Assembly: GCF_900100365.1 (NCBI RefSeq)
Contig: NZ_FNKU01000001.1
Location: 434,001 to 498,000 of the forward strand
Origin: Pseudomonas cannabina
GTDB taxonomy: Bacteria > Pseudomonadota > Gammaproteobacteria > Pseudomonadales > Pseudomonadaceae
DNA: 64,000 nucleotides
Reading direction: 5' to 3'
How positions within the stretch are numbered: the first letter of the stretch is position 1; every line of letters starts with the position of its first letter. Below the pieces are notes generated by a model. It ran no database searches. It was not told the DNA's origin and saw only the letters and a list, made by a program, of their open reading frames with translations. A program made the position numbers and the translations under genes. Of this stretch, positions 1 through 17,906 are shown piece after piece.

Positions 1-1117
1 ATCAGTTGCCGGTAGAGACGACCATTCACTGGCATGGCATCCGCTTGCCGCTTGAGATGGACGGCGTGCCGTACGTGTCGCAGTTGCCGGTCAAGCCGGG
101 CGAGTATTTCGACTACAAATTCCGCGTGCCGGACGCCGGTAGCTATTGGTATCACCCGCACGTCAGCAGCAGCGAGGAATTGGGGCGCGGGCTGGTTGGG
201 CCGCTGATTGTCGAAGAGCGCGAGCCGACCGGTTTTGCTCATGAGCGCACGGTCAGCCTGAAAAGCTGGCATGTGGACGAAGAGGGCGCTTTTACCGAGT
301 TCAGCGTGCTGCGCGAGGCGGCGCGGGAGGGCACGGCGGGGCGGCTGTCGACGTTGAACGGTATTGCGCAGGCTGTGATTGAGTTGCCGGCCGGGCAGAT
401 TACCCGGGTGCGCTTGCTCAATCTCGACAACACTGTGACGTATCGGCTCAATCTGCCGGACGCCGAGGCGCAGATTTATGCGCTTGACGGCAATCCGGTC
501 AAGCCGCGGCCGTTCGGTGATGAGTACTGGCTGGGGCCGGGCATGCGTATTTGTCTGGCGATCAAGGCGCCGCCTGCGGGTGAGGAAATTTCGTTGCGTA
601 ACGGCCCGGTACGTCTGGGGACCTTCCGTTCGGTCGCCAATAATGATGCGCCGGGGCAGTGGCCGCCCGAGTTACCTGCCAACCCGGTCGCCGAGCCGGA
701 CCTGGAGAACGCCGAGAAGATCAATTTCAACGTCGAGTGGGTTGGCTCGGTGTCGGCCAATATCGACAACGGCAAGCCGCCGAGTCTGTGGCAGATCAAC
801 GGTGTGGCCTGGGACATTACCGATAAGACGTGTGCAGATCGCCCGATCGCCAAGCTGACGCTGGGCAAGAGCTATATCTTCGAATTGAAGAACATGACGC
901 AGTATCAGCACCCGATCCATTTGCACGGCATGAGTTTCAAGGTGATCGGCTCTAATCGGCGCAAGATCATCCCGTACTTTACCGACACCTTTTTGCTGGG
1001 GCGCAATGAGCGCGCTCGTGTGGCGCTGGTTGCGGATAATCCGGGTGTATGGATGTTTCACTGCCATGTCATCGATCACATGGAAACCGGCCTCATGGCG
1101 GCCATCGAGGTGTCGTG

Positions 1118-1118
<1 letters not shown>
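1..1118 (+). CDS. Multicopper oxidase, 5' end cut off by the window
   Basis: Oxidises a substrate (metal or phenolic) with four copper ions and reduces O2 to water; such proteins are normally periplasmic. The reading frame is open from the first bases, so the signal peptide and first tens of residues lie outside. Counting from codon 6-8, the copper motifs are H8-W-H10-G, W-Y-H50-P-H52, H302-P-I-H305-L-H307-G and H352-C353-H354 followed by H358 and a methionine-containing tail. All four classic copper clusters are therefore intact. The stop codon overlaps the tadA start (ATGA-type overlap at 1116-1120), so the two are probably cotranscribed. It resembles the CumA group of Pseudomonas multicopper oxidases, but the substrate cannot be told from sequence. 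Confidence 0.9.
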
Positions 1119-7223
<6,105 letters not shown>

Positions 7224-7228
7224 GGCAC

Positions 7229-7540
7229 ATGTACAAGCTCGCGTTCTTTGTTCCGCCGAGCCATGTGGACGAGGTCAATAGCGCCGTATTCGCCGCTGGG
7301 GCAGGGCGAATCGGTGCTTACGATCAGTGCGCATGGCAAGTGCTCGGCCACGGCCAGTTCCGCCCGTTGGATGGCAGTCAGCCATTTATCGGGCAGAGTG
7401 GCGAGGTTGAGCGGGTAGAGGAATGGAAAGTCGAGCTGGTCGTGGCCGATGATCTGATTCAGCAGGTGGTGGCGGCTCTCAAACAGAGCCATCCCTACGA
7501 AACGCCCGCTTATGAAGTGTGGCGGCTGGAAGATTTCTGA
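7229..7540 (+). CDS. NIF3/YqfO-like small protein
   Basis: A 103-residue protein beginning MYKLAFFVPPSHVDEV and ending with the typical HPYETPAYEVWRLEDF. This is the ferredoxin-like insert domain that also occurs inside NIF3/YqfO proteins, here as a stand-alone polypeptide. The biochemical role is unknown; HPYE-type residues suggest metal or ligand binding, but that is inference. It starts 5 bp after the purL stop, so it is probably translated from the purL message. Confidence 0.85.
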   Translation: MYKLAFFVPPSHVDEVNSAVFAAGAGRIGAYDQCAWQVLGHGQFRPLDGSQPFIGQSGEVERVEEWKVELVVADDLIQQVVAALKQSHPYETPAYEVWRLEDF

Positions 7541-7574
7541 GGCCTGCCCCTGCGCAACACCGCAACTCAGAGCG

Positions 7575-7665
7575 GACTCAGAGCGTCGCTCGATAGTTAA
7601 GACTATCGTTCCCTACGCTCCAGCGTGGGAATGCCTTTCTGGACGCTCCGCGTCCGATCTTGCCC
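7575..7665. repeat. Dispersed DUF1534-type intergenic repeat
   Basis: The stretch holds inverted segments such as CGATAGTTAAGACTATCG and the phrases CTACGCTCCAGCGTGGGA and GGACGCTCCGCGTCC. The latter is shared, with small changes, with the repeats at 61081 and 61476. Translated on the minus strand it gives the RPERHSHAGAWER-like peptides annotated as DUF1534 in P. syringae. I read it as a structured non-coding repeat, not a gene. Confidence 0.7.
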
Positions 7666-7697
7666 TTGCGCCGCCGCGCGCCAATTCCCTGCCATGC

Positions 7698-8261
7698 TCA
7701 AGGCCGAATCTCGATCATCGTCCCGTCTTTCACCAGATCCCAAACCTCGCGCATGTCGTTGTTCTTCAGCGCGATGCAGCCGTTCGTCCAGTCCAGCGTA
7801 TGGAAATACCATTCCGGGTATTCCTCGTCCACCGGCGTGCCATGGATCATGATCATGCTGCCCGGTTTGACGCCTTCGCTGCGCGCACGCGCCGCGTCGG
7901 TGATGTTCGGGTAGGAAATGTGCATCGACAGGTTGTAGTTGTTACTGGGCTTGCGCCAGTCGAGCCAGTAAAAACCTTCCGGTGTGCGCTGGTCGCCTTC
8001 CTGCAGTTTGGTGCCTTTGGGGTTTTTGCCCAGCGAGATGCGATAAGTCTTCAGCGCTTCGCCGCCACTGATCAATTGCAACTGACGGGCTGACTTGAGC
8101 ACCAGCACCTTGTCGATCTTCTTGCTGGCAATGCTCTCGGTATTGATAACTCTGTTATTGATGATTTTCTGTTCGCTGCCTTTGGGCACGATGGTCTGCG
8201 TGAACGCAGCCTGCGACAGCGGTACATATGACAGGCAGAAGAGGGCGAGCAACCAGCGCAT
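7698..8261 (-). CDS. YafK-type L,D-transpeptidase family protein
   Basis: A 187-residue protein with a Sec signal (MRWLLALFCLSYVPLSQA) followed by a YkuD/YafK domain. The active-site region reads IHGTPVDEEYP, then TNGCIALKNND, with the catalytic Cys in NGCIAL and the expected upstream His. Family members either form or cleave L,D-linkages in peptidoglycan or its lipoprotein anchor. Which reaction this one performs cannot be read from sequence. Neighbours are a Nudix gene on the same strand and a repeat downstream. Confidence 0.88.
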   Translation of the reverse strand: MRWLLALFCLSYVPLSQAAFTQTIVPKGSEQKIINNRVINTESIASKKIDKVLVLKSARQLQLISGGEALKTYRISLGKNPKGTKLQEGDQRTPEGFYWLDWRKPSNNYNLSMHISYPNITDAARARSEGVKPGSMIMIHGTPVDEEYPEWYFHTLDWTNGCIALKNNDMREVWDLVKDGTMIEIRP

Positions 8262-8321
8262 TACGATTTTCCTGACGGCCCTTGTTATAAAAAGCGCCGA
8301 TGTTGTGTGCGTCTCTGAAAT

Positions 8322-8873
8322 TCAGGTATCCAGCAGCGGCCTTGACGGGGGCAGGGCGCTGGTGTGAACCGGGTAGGTCTGCCGACGCCGGTCGGCAAAA
8401 AAGCACTCCAGCGTACGCCTGACCGTCATGAATGCCAGGTCGGACCACGGAATGTCGGCTTCGTCGAACAGTTGCACTTCCAGACTCTCGACACCTGCGG
8501 CGAACTCGCCTGAAGCCATTTCTGCCCTGTAGAACACATGCACCTGATTGATGTGCGGCACGTCGATTATTGTATACAAGTGCAGGCCGCTGAGCATCGC
8601 GCAGGCCTCTTCAACGGTTTCGCGGCGCGCGGCCTGTTCGATGGTCTCGCCGTTCTCCATGAAACCGGCCGGCAGTGTCCAGAAGCCCAGGCGCGGCTCG
8701 ATGGCCCGCCGACACAGCAGAATTTTGTCGCCAAGTGTCACCAGGCAGCCCGCAACAATGTTCGGGTTCTGGTAATGAATGGTGTGGCAATGCTCGCAGG
8801 CGTACCGCAGGCGACTGTCGCCTTCGGGAATGCGCTGGATAACCGGGTTGCCGCACTGGCTGCAAAATTTCAT
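8322..8873 (-). CDS. Nudix hydrolase with N-terminal zinc ribbon
   Basis: From ATG 8873 the protein has 183 residues and opens with a zinc ribbon (C4, C7, C26, C29; MKFCSQCG and YACEHCH). A Nudix domain follows, with the box GFMENGETIEQAARRETVEEAC. In the box the consensus glycine before the last hydrophobic position is cysteine; the catalytic REx2EE glutamates are kept. Family members hydrolyse nucleoside diphosphate derivatives such as NADH or ADP-ribose. A TTG four codons upstream (8885) is an alternative start. No strong ribosome binding site is visible for either, so the start is not certain. Confidence 0.9.
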   Translation of the reverse strand: MKFCSQCGNPVIQRIPEGDSRLRYACEHCHTIHYQNPNIVAGCLVTLGDKILLCRRAIEPRLGFWTLPAGFMENGETIEQAARRETVEEACAMLSGLHLYTIIDVPHINQVHVFYRAEMASGEFAAGVESLEVQLFDEADIPWSDLAFMTVRRTLECFFADRRRQTYPVHTSALPPSRPLLDT

Positions 8874-9025
8874 GGTTTCAGTCAATTGTGAACGCAGGCG
8901 CTATCTTGGCCTGTCGCGCGGCGGCTCGGCAACCCTTCGGATGGTATGAGTTGTCCTCGCAAGGGGTTGGGCGCGACGTTGCTTTTAGTGCATGATGCCA
9001 GACAGGCAACAGATCGAGATTTCCC

Positions 9026-9637
9026 ATGCTGGATGAGCTACTTCGCCGTGTAGTCAGTCATACGCCAGAGCCCTTCGACTCGGATCGACAATTCCCCGAG
9101 GCCGCCGTGCTGGTGCCTGTCACGCGCAGCGAGCAACCCGAGCTGATCCTCACCCTGCGTGCCAGCGGGTTGTCCACGCATGGCGGTGAAGTGGCGTTCC
9201 CTGGTGGTCGCCGCGACCCTGGCGATCCTGATCTGATTTTCACCGCCTTGCGCGAAGCCGAAGAGGAAATCGGCCTGCCGCCGGGGCTGGTCGAAATCAT
9301 CGGTCCACTGAGCCCGTTGATTTCCAAACACGGCATCAAGGTCACGCCTTATGTAGGGGTTATTCCGGATTTCGTCGAATATCGGCCCAATGATGGCGAG
9401 ATTGCAGCCGTGTTCAGCGTTCCGTTGGAGTTCTTTCGTCAGGACACCCGAGAACACACCCACCGCATCGATTACGAAGGGCGCAGCTGGTACGTACCCA
9501 GCTACCGTTATGGCGAATACAAAATCTGGGGGTTGACCGCGATCATGATCGTCGAGCTGGTCAACGTGCTGTACGACACCCGCATCAGCTTGCATCACCC
9601 GCCGGAGCGTTCGACGATCCGAGCGGTCCGTCCATGA
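9026..9637 (+). CDS. NudL-like CoA pyrophosphatase (Nudix)
   Basis: Predicted to cut coenzyme A or acyl-CoA into phosphopantetheine and 3',5'-ADP. The 203-residue protein has the CoA-specific stretch LTLRASGLSTHGGEVAFPGG just before the Nudix helix DLIFTALREAEEEIGL, with the full REx2EEx(I)G pattern. It lies 41 bp upstream of the carbonic anhydrase gene on the same strand, so they may share a message. Start ATG 9026. Confidence 0.92.
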   Translation: MLDELLRRVVSHTPEPFDSDRQFPEAAVLVPVTRSEQPELILTLRASGLSTHGGEVAFPGGRRDPGDPDLIFTALREAEEEIGLPPGLVEIIGPLSPLISKHGIKVTPYVGVIPDFVEYRPNDGEIAAVFSVPLEFFRQDTREHTHRIDYEGRSWYVPSYRYGEYKIWGLTAIMIVELVNVLYDTRISLHHPPERSTIRAVRP

Positions 9638-9677
9638 CTTTTCGCATCAACGAGCACGACCAGCCTGAGGAATCTGC

Positions 9678-10202
9678 ATGAAATACCGCCTGGGGGACTC
9701 CCGCGTCCACACCGACCCGCAGAGCTGGGTCGCGCCCAATGCGCTGCTGATCGGCAAGGTCAGGCTGGAGGCGGGTGCCAGTGTCTGGTTCAACGCCGTG
9801 CTGCGTGGCGATAACGAATTGATCCATATCGGTGAAAACAGCAACGTGCAGGACGGCACGGTGATGCATACCGACATGGGCTCACCGCTGGAAATCGGCC
9901 GGGGCGTAACCATTGGGCACAACGCCATGTTGCACGGTTGCAGCGTCGATGATTACAGCCTGATCGGTATCAACGCGGTCATTCTCAATGGCGCGAAGGT
10001 CGGAAAATACTGCATCATCGGCGCCAATTCGCTGATTGGAGAGGGCAAGGTCATTCCCGACGGCTCGCTGGTGATGGGCTCGCCCGGCAAAGTGGTTCGC
10101 GAACTGACTGACGTGCAGAAGAAAATGCTCGAAGCCAGCGCTGCCCATTACGTACACAACGCCCAGCGCTATGCCCGCGAGCTGGCCGTACAGGAAGATT
10201 GA
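9678..10202 (+). CDS. Gamma-class carbonic anhydrase-like protein (YrdA/PaaY type)
   Basis: A 174-residue left-handed beta-helix protein of hexapeptide repeats (for example [38 protein letters not shown]). The three zinc histidines of the gamma class are at H64, H81 and H86. Enzymatic activity is not certain, because many bacterial members are poorly active. The start ATG 9678 has a GAGGA about 8 bp upstream. The stop codon overlaps the next gene's ATG. Confidence 0.9.
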   Translation: MKYRLGDSRVHTDPQSWVAPNALLIGKVRLEAGASVWFNAVLRGDNELIHIGENSNVQDGTVMHTDMGSPLEIGRGVTIGHNAMLHGCSVDDYSLIGINAVILNGAKVGKYCIIGANSLIGEGKVIPDGSLVMGSPGKVVRELTDVQKKMLEASAAHYVHNAQRYARELAVQED

Positions 10203-10420
10203 TGAGCACCGATTCCGTTGTTGAAAAGCCGGTTCGTTCGCCATGCGTCAGCATTTGCGCGCTGGATGAGCAGGACGTCTGCACCGGGTGCCAGCGCACC
10301 GTGAGCGAAATCACCCGGTGGGGCCGGATGAGCAATGACGAGCGCCGTGCCGTTCTGGTGCTGTGCGACGAGCGCGCAAGGACCAGTGGCCTGATGTGGA
10401 CGGTGGGCGGGTCACGCTGA
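10202..10420 (+). CDS. DUF1289 small cysteine-motif protein
   Basis: A 72-residue protein with the family pattern SPCVSICALDEQDVCTGCQRT, then EITRWGRMS. The four cysteines suggest a small metal- or Fe-S-binding knuckle, but no function is established. Its ATG overlaps the stop of the carbonic anhydrase gene (TGATG at 10200-10204), implying translational coupling. Confidence 0.88.
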   Translation: MSTDSVVEKPVRSPCVSICALDEQDVCTGCQRTVSEITRWGRMSNDERRAVLVLCDERARTSGLMWTVGGSR

Positions 10421-10670
10421 TGTCCGCGAACTGCGTTAATGTGGGAGCGGACCGGGCGTCACTTCGCTTGTCCGCGAACTGCCGGGAACCGGCAGCAAAG
10501 CCTGCCACCTCGGTTCACCAGGCACAACCGAGGCAGCAGGTTTCAGGCCTGCTTCGCAGCCCATCGCAGCCGTCGTAACCTCCTGAAGCTCCCACGCCCT
10601 CCGGGCAGAAGCGCACTTTACGGGGTCACTTCAGAGCGCCGGCACGATAGTTGAGACTCGTTGAGCTATC
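10421..10670. repeat. REP-like composite repeat
   Basis: The gap between the DUF1289 gene and the VUT gene is filled by structure. GTGGGAGC (10441-10448) is matched by the inverted GCTCCCAC (10588-10595). Inside lie a perfect hairpin CTGCCGG-GAA-CCGGCAG (10479-10495) and a stem CCTCGGTT/AACCGAGG. The 14-mer TGTCCGCGAACTGC occurs twice (10421 and 10469). The GTGGGAGCGG...CTTGTCCGCGAA wording is that of Pseudomonas REP sequences. A short GATAG/CTATC inverted pair (10646-10670) follows. Confidence 0.7.
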
Positions 10671-10703
10671 ATTGCCACCCTTTTCCCAAACGCGTAACCC
10701 GTC

Positions 10704-11171
10704 ATGCTTTTTCTGATCGCCTACATCGGCAGCGTCGTGCTGATCAATTTCGCGTTTTCCAGCGCGCCGCATCTGGACGTCATCTGGTCGGCGTGGGGCG
10801 GGTTGGTGTTCGTGTTGCGCGATATGGTGCAGATCCGTTTCGGGCATGGCGCGATTCTCGCCATGCTGATGGCGCTGGTCCTGTCCTACGTCACCAGCGA
10901 CCCCACCATTGCATTGGCCAGCGCCACGGCGTTCGCGGTGTCCGAGTGCATAGACTGGCTGGTCTTCAGCATCACCAGGCGCCCGCTGCGCGACCGGTTG
11001 TGGATCAGCTCGGCGCTGAGCATTCCGCTGGACACCTTTATCTTTTTCGGCATGATCGATGCTCTGACGCCACCGGTCGTGCTGACCGCGCTGGCCTCCA
11101 AGTTCGCCGGAGTCACCATGGTCTGGATGATCATGGCCTGGCGTGCCCGCAACAGTGCCTGCCCCGGGTGA
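10704..11171 (+). CDS. VUT-family (YhhQ/queuosine-precursor-transporter-like) membrane protein
   Basis: A 155-residue integral membrane protein with about five hydrophobic segments, including MLFLIAYIGSVVLINFAF at the N-terminus. The central ECIDWLVF and PLDTFIFF phrases are like those of VUT/DUF165 transporters. E. coli YhhQ imports queuosine precursors, but this protein is shorter and more divergent, so the substrate is inference. No preQ1 riboswitch was recognised upstream. purT follows 102 bp downstream. Confidence 0.65.
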   Translation: MLFLIAYIGSVVLINFAFSSAPHLDVIWSAWGGLVFVLRDMVQIRFGHGAILAMLMALVLSYVTSDPTIALASATAFAVSECIDWLVFSITRRPLRDRLWISSALSIPLDTFIFFGMIDALTPPVVLTALASKFAGVTMVWMIMAWRARNSACPG

Positions 11172-11273
11172 GCCCCGTTTGCCCGGTCTTCGTGGTAAAT
11201 TGCGCGCCTTTCTCCACAGTGGTTGCTCGCACGACGCGAGCGGCGCTTGATATCTGCCTCACGAGGACCTGAG

Positions 11274-12455
11274 ATGACTCAAATCGGAACTCCACTGTCG
11301 CCTACCGCGACGCGCGTACTGTTCTGCGGCAGCGGCGAATTGGGCAAGGAAGTCGTGATCGAGCTGCAGCGCCTCGGCGTTGAAGTGATCGCTGTTGACC
11401 GTTACGAGAATGCGCCCGCCATGCAGGTCGCGCATCGTAGCCATGTCGTCAACATGCTCGACGGTGCCGCACTGCGCGCCGTGATCGAGGCCGAAAAGCC
11501 GCATTTCATCGTCCCGGAAATCGAAGCCATCGCCACCGCGACGCTGGTTGAACTCGAGGCCGAAGGCTTCACGGTGATCCCGACCGCGCGCGCCGCGCAG
11601 TTGACCATGAACCGCGAAGGCATCCGCCGTCTGGCGGCCGAAGAGCTGAAGCTGCCGACCTCGCCGTACCACTTTGCCGACACCTTCGAGGCCTACAGCA
11701 AAGCAGTCGAAGACCTCGGTTTTCCGTGCGTGGTGAAACCGGTCATGAGTTCTTCGGGTAAAGGCCAGAGCCTGCTCAAGAGCAACGACGACGTCCAGAA
11801 AGCCTGGGATTACGCTCAAGAAGGCGGACGTGCCGGCAAGGGGCGTGTGATCGTCGAGGGTTTCATCGACTTCGATTACGAAATTACCCTGCTGACCGTG
11901 CGACATATCGGCGGCACTACCTTTTGCGCGCCGGTCGGCCATCGTCAGGAGAAGGGCGATTATCAGGAATCCTGGCAGCCACAAGCCATGAGTCCGGCGG
12001 CCCTGGCCGAGTCCGAGCGTGTCGCCAAGGCGGTAACCGAGGCGCTGGGTGGTCGTGGAATGTTTGGTGTCGAGCTGTTCATCAAGGGTGATCAGGTGTG
12101 GTTCAGCGAAGTTTCACCACGCCCGCATGACACGGGTCTGGTCACTCTGATTTCTCAGGATTTGTCGCAGTTCGCCCTGCACGCGCGTGCGATTCTGGGC
12201 TTGCCGATCCCGTTGATTCGCCAGTTCGGCCCGTCTGCATCGGCTGTGGTTCTGGTCGAAGGCCAGTCTAAACAGACCGCGTTTGCCAACCTCGGCGCTG
12301 CATTGGCCGAGCCTGACACCGCACTGCGCCTGTTCGGCAAGCCGGAAGTCAACGGCCAGCGCCGCATGGGCGTTGCGCTGGCCCGCGACGAATCCATCGA
12401 CGCTGCGCGGGCCAAGGCGACTAGGGCATCGCAGGCCGTCAACGTCAAGCTGTAG
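11274..12455 (+). CDS. purT: Formate-dependent phosphoribosylglycinamide formyltransferase 2
   Basis: An ATP-grasp enzyme that formylates GAR with formate and ATP, the folate-independent route for step three of purine synthesis. From ATG 11274 it has 393 residues. The N-terminal motif is [21 protein letters not shown], and the ATP-grasp core includes [17 protein letters not shown] and [16 protein letters not shown]. The frame is open from 11223, but the family begins at [10 protein letters not shown]. It complements purL upstream in the same pathway. Confidence 0.97.
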   Translation: MTQIGTPLSPTATRVLFCGSGELGKEVVIELQRLGVEVIAVDRYENAPAMQVAHRSHVVNMLDGAALRAVIEAEKPHFIVPEIEAIATATLVELEAEGFTVIPTARAAQLTMNREGIRRLAAEELKLPTSPYHFADTFEAYSKAVEDLGFPCVVKPVMSSSGKGQSLLKSNDDVQKAWDYAQEGGRAGKGRVIVEGFIDFDYEITLLTVRHIGGTTFCAPVGHRQEKGDYQESWQPQAMSPAALAESERVAKAVTEALGGRGMFGVELFIKGDQVWFSEVSPRPHDTGLVTLISQDLSQFALHARAILGLPIPLIRQFGPSASAVVLVEGQSKQTAFANLGAALAEPDTALRLFGKPEVNGQRRMGVALARDESIDAARAKATRASQAVNVKL

Positions 12456-12462
12456 GCTTGAG

Positions 12463-12546
12463 TAACAAGTCTCAAGCTGCAAGCTTCAAGAAAGAGCGCC
12501 ACGCTTCTTCTTGCAGCTTGCAGCTTGCAGCTTGCAGCTTGCAGCT
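12463..12546. repeat. CTTGCAG heptamer tandem repeat with inverted arm
   Basis: About five uninterrupted copies of the heptamer TTGCAGC (12510-12545) are preceded by a partly complementary arm CAAGCTGCAAGCTTCAAG (12472-12489). Transcribed, the two would fold into an imperfect hairpin between convergent purT and the MFS gene. A related array lies at 25820-25900. Confidence 0.75.
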
Positions 12547-12550
12547 CAGT

Positions 12551-13861
12551 TCATAGCTCCTTGCCTTTCGTTTCCTTCAAGCTCAACACCGCCAGCACGC
12601 TGATCAGCGCCGCTGCTGATACATACCCGCCGACCCAGCTCAAGCCGCCCATCGCCACCAGTTTCTGGGCGAAGAAGGGTGCCACCGAAGCGCCAACGAT
12701 TCCGCCCAGATTGTAGGCTGCTGAAGCGCCGGTATAGCGTACCTGCGTTGGGAACAGTTCTGGCAGCAGTGCGCCCATCGGTGCGAAAGTAATGCCCATC
12801 AGAAACAGCTCGATGCACAAGAACAGCGCCACCGCCCATGTGCTGCCATGGGTCAGCAACGGTTCCATGGTGAAACCCGAGAGAATCGCCAGCACGCCGC
12901 CGACAATCAACACCGGCTTGCGCCCGAAGCGGTCGCTTGCCAAGGCCGCGAACGGCGTGGCGGCGGCCATGAACAGCACCGCGAAGCACAGCAGCCCCAG
13001 GAAGGTCTCACGAGTGTAACCCAGTGTGGACACGCCATAGCTCAGTGAAAAGACTGTCGAGATATAGAACAGCGCGTAGCAGACCACCATCGACGCCGCA
13101 CCGAGCAGCATGGGCTTCCAGTGCTGGCTGAAGGTTTCAACGATGGGCAGGCTGACACGCTCGTGGCGCGCCATGGGCTTGGCGAACACTGGGGTTTCTT
13201 CCAGTTTCAGGCGTACGTACAGGCCAACCATGACCAGCGCCGCGCTGAGCAGAAACGGGATTCGCCAGCCCCAGGCGCGGAATTGTTCGTCATCGAGGGT
13301 CATTGCCAAGGCCAGAAACAGCCCGTTGGCCGCCAGAAAGCCGATAGAGGGGCCCAGTTGCGGAAACATGCCGTACCAGGCACGCTTGCCCTTGGGCGCA
13401 TTCTCGGTCGCCAGCAAAGCCGCGCCGCCCCATTCGCCGCCCAGACCAAGGCCCTGACCGAAACGCAGGACACACAGCAGAATCGGTGCCCACGCGCCAA
13501 TCGTGGCGTAACCGGGCAACACGCCGATCAGCGTGGTGCAGACACCCATCAGCAGTAACGAAGCCACAAGCGTCGACTTGCGTCCGATCCGGTCGCCGAA
13601 GTGGCCGAACAGCGCCGACCCCAGCGGGCGGGCGAGAAAGGCGATGCCGAAGGTCAGAAACGACGACAGCATCTGTGCCGTGCCTGAGGTCTGCGGGAAA
13701 AACACCGGGCCGATCACCAGTGCTGCGGCGGTGGCGTAAACGTAGAAATCGTAGAACTCGATGGCAGTGCCGATGAAGCTGGCGGTGGCCACGCGGGTGG
13801 CCGAGTTCACCGGTTTTTCGGGCGCCTCGTTATCTACAGCAGAGAGAGGGGTGCTGGTCAT
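12551..13861 (-). CDS. MFS transporter, metabolite:H+ symporter (MHS) type
   Basis: A 436-residue protein with 12 predicted membrane spans. Family signatures are EFYDFYVYATAAALVIGPVFFP in the first span, the loop GHFGDRIGRKSTL, and the second-half copy ALASDRFGRKPVL. This pattern fits the ShiA/YhjE/ProP-like MHS group, which imports organic acids or osmolytes with protons. The substrate cannot be assigned. Convergent with purT across the heptamer repeat. Confidence 0.88.
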   Translation of the reverse strand: MTSTPLSAVDNEAPEKPVNSATRVATASFIGTAIEFYDFYVYATAAALVIGPVFFPQTSGTAQMLSSFLTFGIAFLARPLGSALFGHFGDRIGRKSTLVASLLLMGVCTTLIGVLPGYATIGAWAPILLCVLRFGQGLGLGGEWGGAALLATENAPKGKRAWYGMFPQLGPSIGFLAANGLFLALAMTLDDEQFRAWGWRIPFLLSAALVMVGLYVRLKLEETPVFAKPMARHERVSLPIVETFSQHWKPMLLGAASMVVCYALFYISTVFSLSYGVSTLGYTRETFLGLLCFAVLFMAAATPFAALASDRFGRKPVLIVGGVLAILSGFTMEPLLTHGSTWAVALFLCIELFLMGITFAPMGALLPELFPTQVRYTGASAAYNLGGIVGASVAPFFAQKLVAMGGLSWVGGYVSAAALISVLAVLSLKETKGKEL

Positions 13862-13996
13862 GCGGATTCCCTGACAGTCATTTCGCCGGTCAGCGTTATA
13901 CGCGCCCGGCGAGCGATCATTATTGTGATTGTGGGTGCTGCGCCGAGAAGAGTAACTCGAATGGGCGGACAGGCAATGGTAACGACGGGATCGGAT

Positions 13997-15244
<1,248 letters not shown>

Positions 15245-15256
15245 GATCAGAGCCCG

Positions 15257-16069
15257 TCAGATGTGCAGAATGAATTCACGGACCAGCTTGCTGCCGAAGT
15301 AGGCCAGCATCAGCAGGCAGAAACCGCCCAGCGTCCAGCGAATGGCCTTGTGCCCGCGCCAGCCGAGACGGTTGCGTCCCCACAGCAACACACTGAATAC
15401 CACCCACGCCAGACAGGCCAGCAAGGTCTTGTGCGCCAGATGCTGAGCGAACAGGTTTTCAACGAACAACCAGCCCGAAATCAGCGACAGCGACAGCAGT
15501 ATCCAGCCCGCCCAGAGGAAGCCGAACAGCAGGCTCTCCATGGTTTGCAGCGGCGGGAAGTTCTTGATCAGCCCGGAAGGGTGCTTGTGCTTGAGCCGGT
15601 AGTCCTGCAACAGCAGCAGCAAGGCCTGAAACGCGGCGATGGTGAACATGCCGTAAGCCAGCAGTGACAGCAGTATGTGGCTGAGGATGCCCGGCTCTTC
15701 CTGAATCGGCTGCACCGTGCCGCTGGGCGCGAACTGCGCCAGCAGCACGGTGACCATGCCGAGCGGGAACAACAGCACCAGCAGGTTTTCCACCGGAATG
15801 CGTGAGATGGCGATCAGGGTCACGGCAATCACCGACGCGGCGATCAGGCTGGCCGAGTTGAAAAAGTCCAGGCCAAGGCCGGCAGGGCGCGCCAGTTGAG
15901 AGTAAAGACCGATGGCGTGCGCGATGACAGCCAGCGCGCCGAGCAGGCAAAGCAGCCGTTTGTCGGGCCTGGCGGTCTGGCTCAGGCGCAAGCCCTGATA
16001 GACGGTCGCAGCGGCATAAATGATGGCGGCGGCGAGGCTGGGAAGCAGGCTGGGTGGCAAAGGGGACAT
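15257..16069 (-). CDS. YpjD/CcsA-like cytochrome c assembly membrane protein
   Basis: A 270-residue multi-span membrane protein (about eight hydrophobic segments) of the CcmC/CcsA/CcmF superfamily. The ends match the usual Pseudomonas ffh neighbour: start MSPLPPSLLPSLAAAIIYA and LAHKTLLACLAWVVFSVLLWGR near the C-terminus. Related proteins move heme for cytochrome c, but this inner-membrane member is not proven to do so. The frame is open 14 codons further up (16111). ATG 16069 is chosen because the hydrophobic N-terminus begins there. Divergent from ffh. Confidence 0.85.
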   Translation of the reverse strand: MSPLPPSLLPSLAAAIIYAAATVYQGLRLSQTARPDKRLLCLLGALAVIAHAIGLYSQLARPAGLGLDFFNSASLIAASVIAVTLIAISRIPVENLLVLLFPLGMVTVLLAQFAPSGTVQPIQEEPGILSHILLSLLAYGMFTIAAFQALLLLLQDYRLKHKHPSGLIKNFPPLQTMESLLFGFLWAGWILLSLSLISGWLFVENLFAQHLAHKTLLACLAWVVFSVLLWGRNRLGWRGHKAIRWTLGGFCLLMLAYFGSKLVREFILHI

Positions 16070-16177
16070 AGATCCTGATGGACGGGCCTGAAAAGACGCC
16101 GAGTTTCGCATAGAACAGGCGAATCACGAAAGACCACAGAAGCAGTATGCGTGGTGTCCGTGCGGCAGAGTCTTCGC

Positions 16178-16183
16178 TATAAT
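16178..16183 (+). promoter_or_regulatory. Possible -10 box for ffh
   Basis: A perfect TATAAT lies about 100 bp upstream of the ffh ATG in the divergent ypjD-ffh gap. The -35 region is weak (a GTGTCC-like sequence), so the call is tentative. Confidence 0.4.
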
Positions 16184-16282
16184 CCGCGACCTGCTCACGC
16201 CGCAGGCTCGCCGAGCACTATTTCTGCATTACGGGCCGGGCCGCATCAACCGGGGTTCGACGAGAGCCTGAAAGGATCGCGC

Positions 16283-17659
<1,377 letters not shown>

Positions 17660-17715
17660 TTGAGTCGCGTGCAAAGCACTTTGCACGCGTTCATATCGGG
17701 GGGTGACCCCCGGCC

Positions 17716-17738
17716 AGCCCGCGTTATGCGGGCTTTTA
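17716..17738 (+). terminator. Rho-independent terminator after ffh
   Basis: The stem AGCCCGC (17716-17722) pairs with GCGGGCT (17728-17734) across a five-base loop, followed by a short run of T. Confidence 0.7.
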
Positions 17739-17806
17739 CCTGCTGTCACACCGACAGCTTCTTGGCAAATCTGGAAGGCATGCCGATAGGCGCCGGAAAA
17801 AGACAT

Positions 17807-17834
17807 TTGCAAAAGTCGGGATATTCCTTAGAAT
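17807..17834 (+). promoter_or_regulatory. Sigma-70 promoter of the rpsP-rimM-trmD-rplS operon
   Basis: TTGCAA (17807-17812) and TAGAAT (17829-17834) are separated by 16 bp and lie 72 bp before the rpsP ATG, downstream of the ffh terminator. Confidence 0.65.
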
Positions 17835-17906
17835 ATGCGGCCTTTCGGGCACCTATGCCCGCTGTGCATCTTAGATTTGCAGCACCGACTACAGGAACGA
17901 TGTTCA

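Noticed and set aside
12510..12545. CRISPR array
   Set aside because: The heptamer repeats are contiguous with no spacers, and no cas gene is near.
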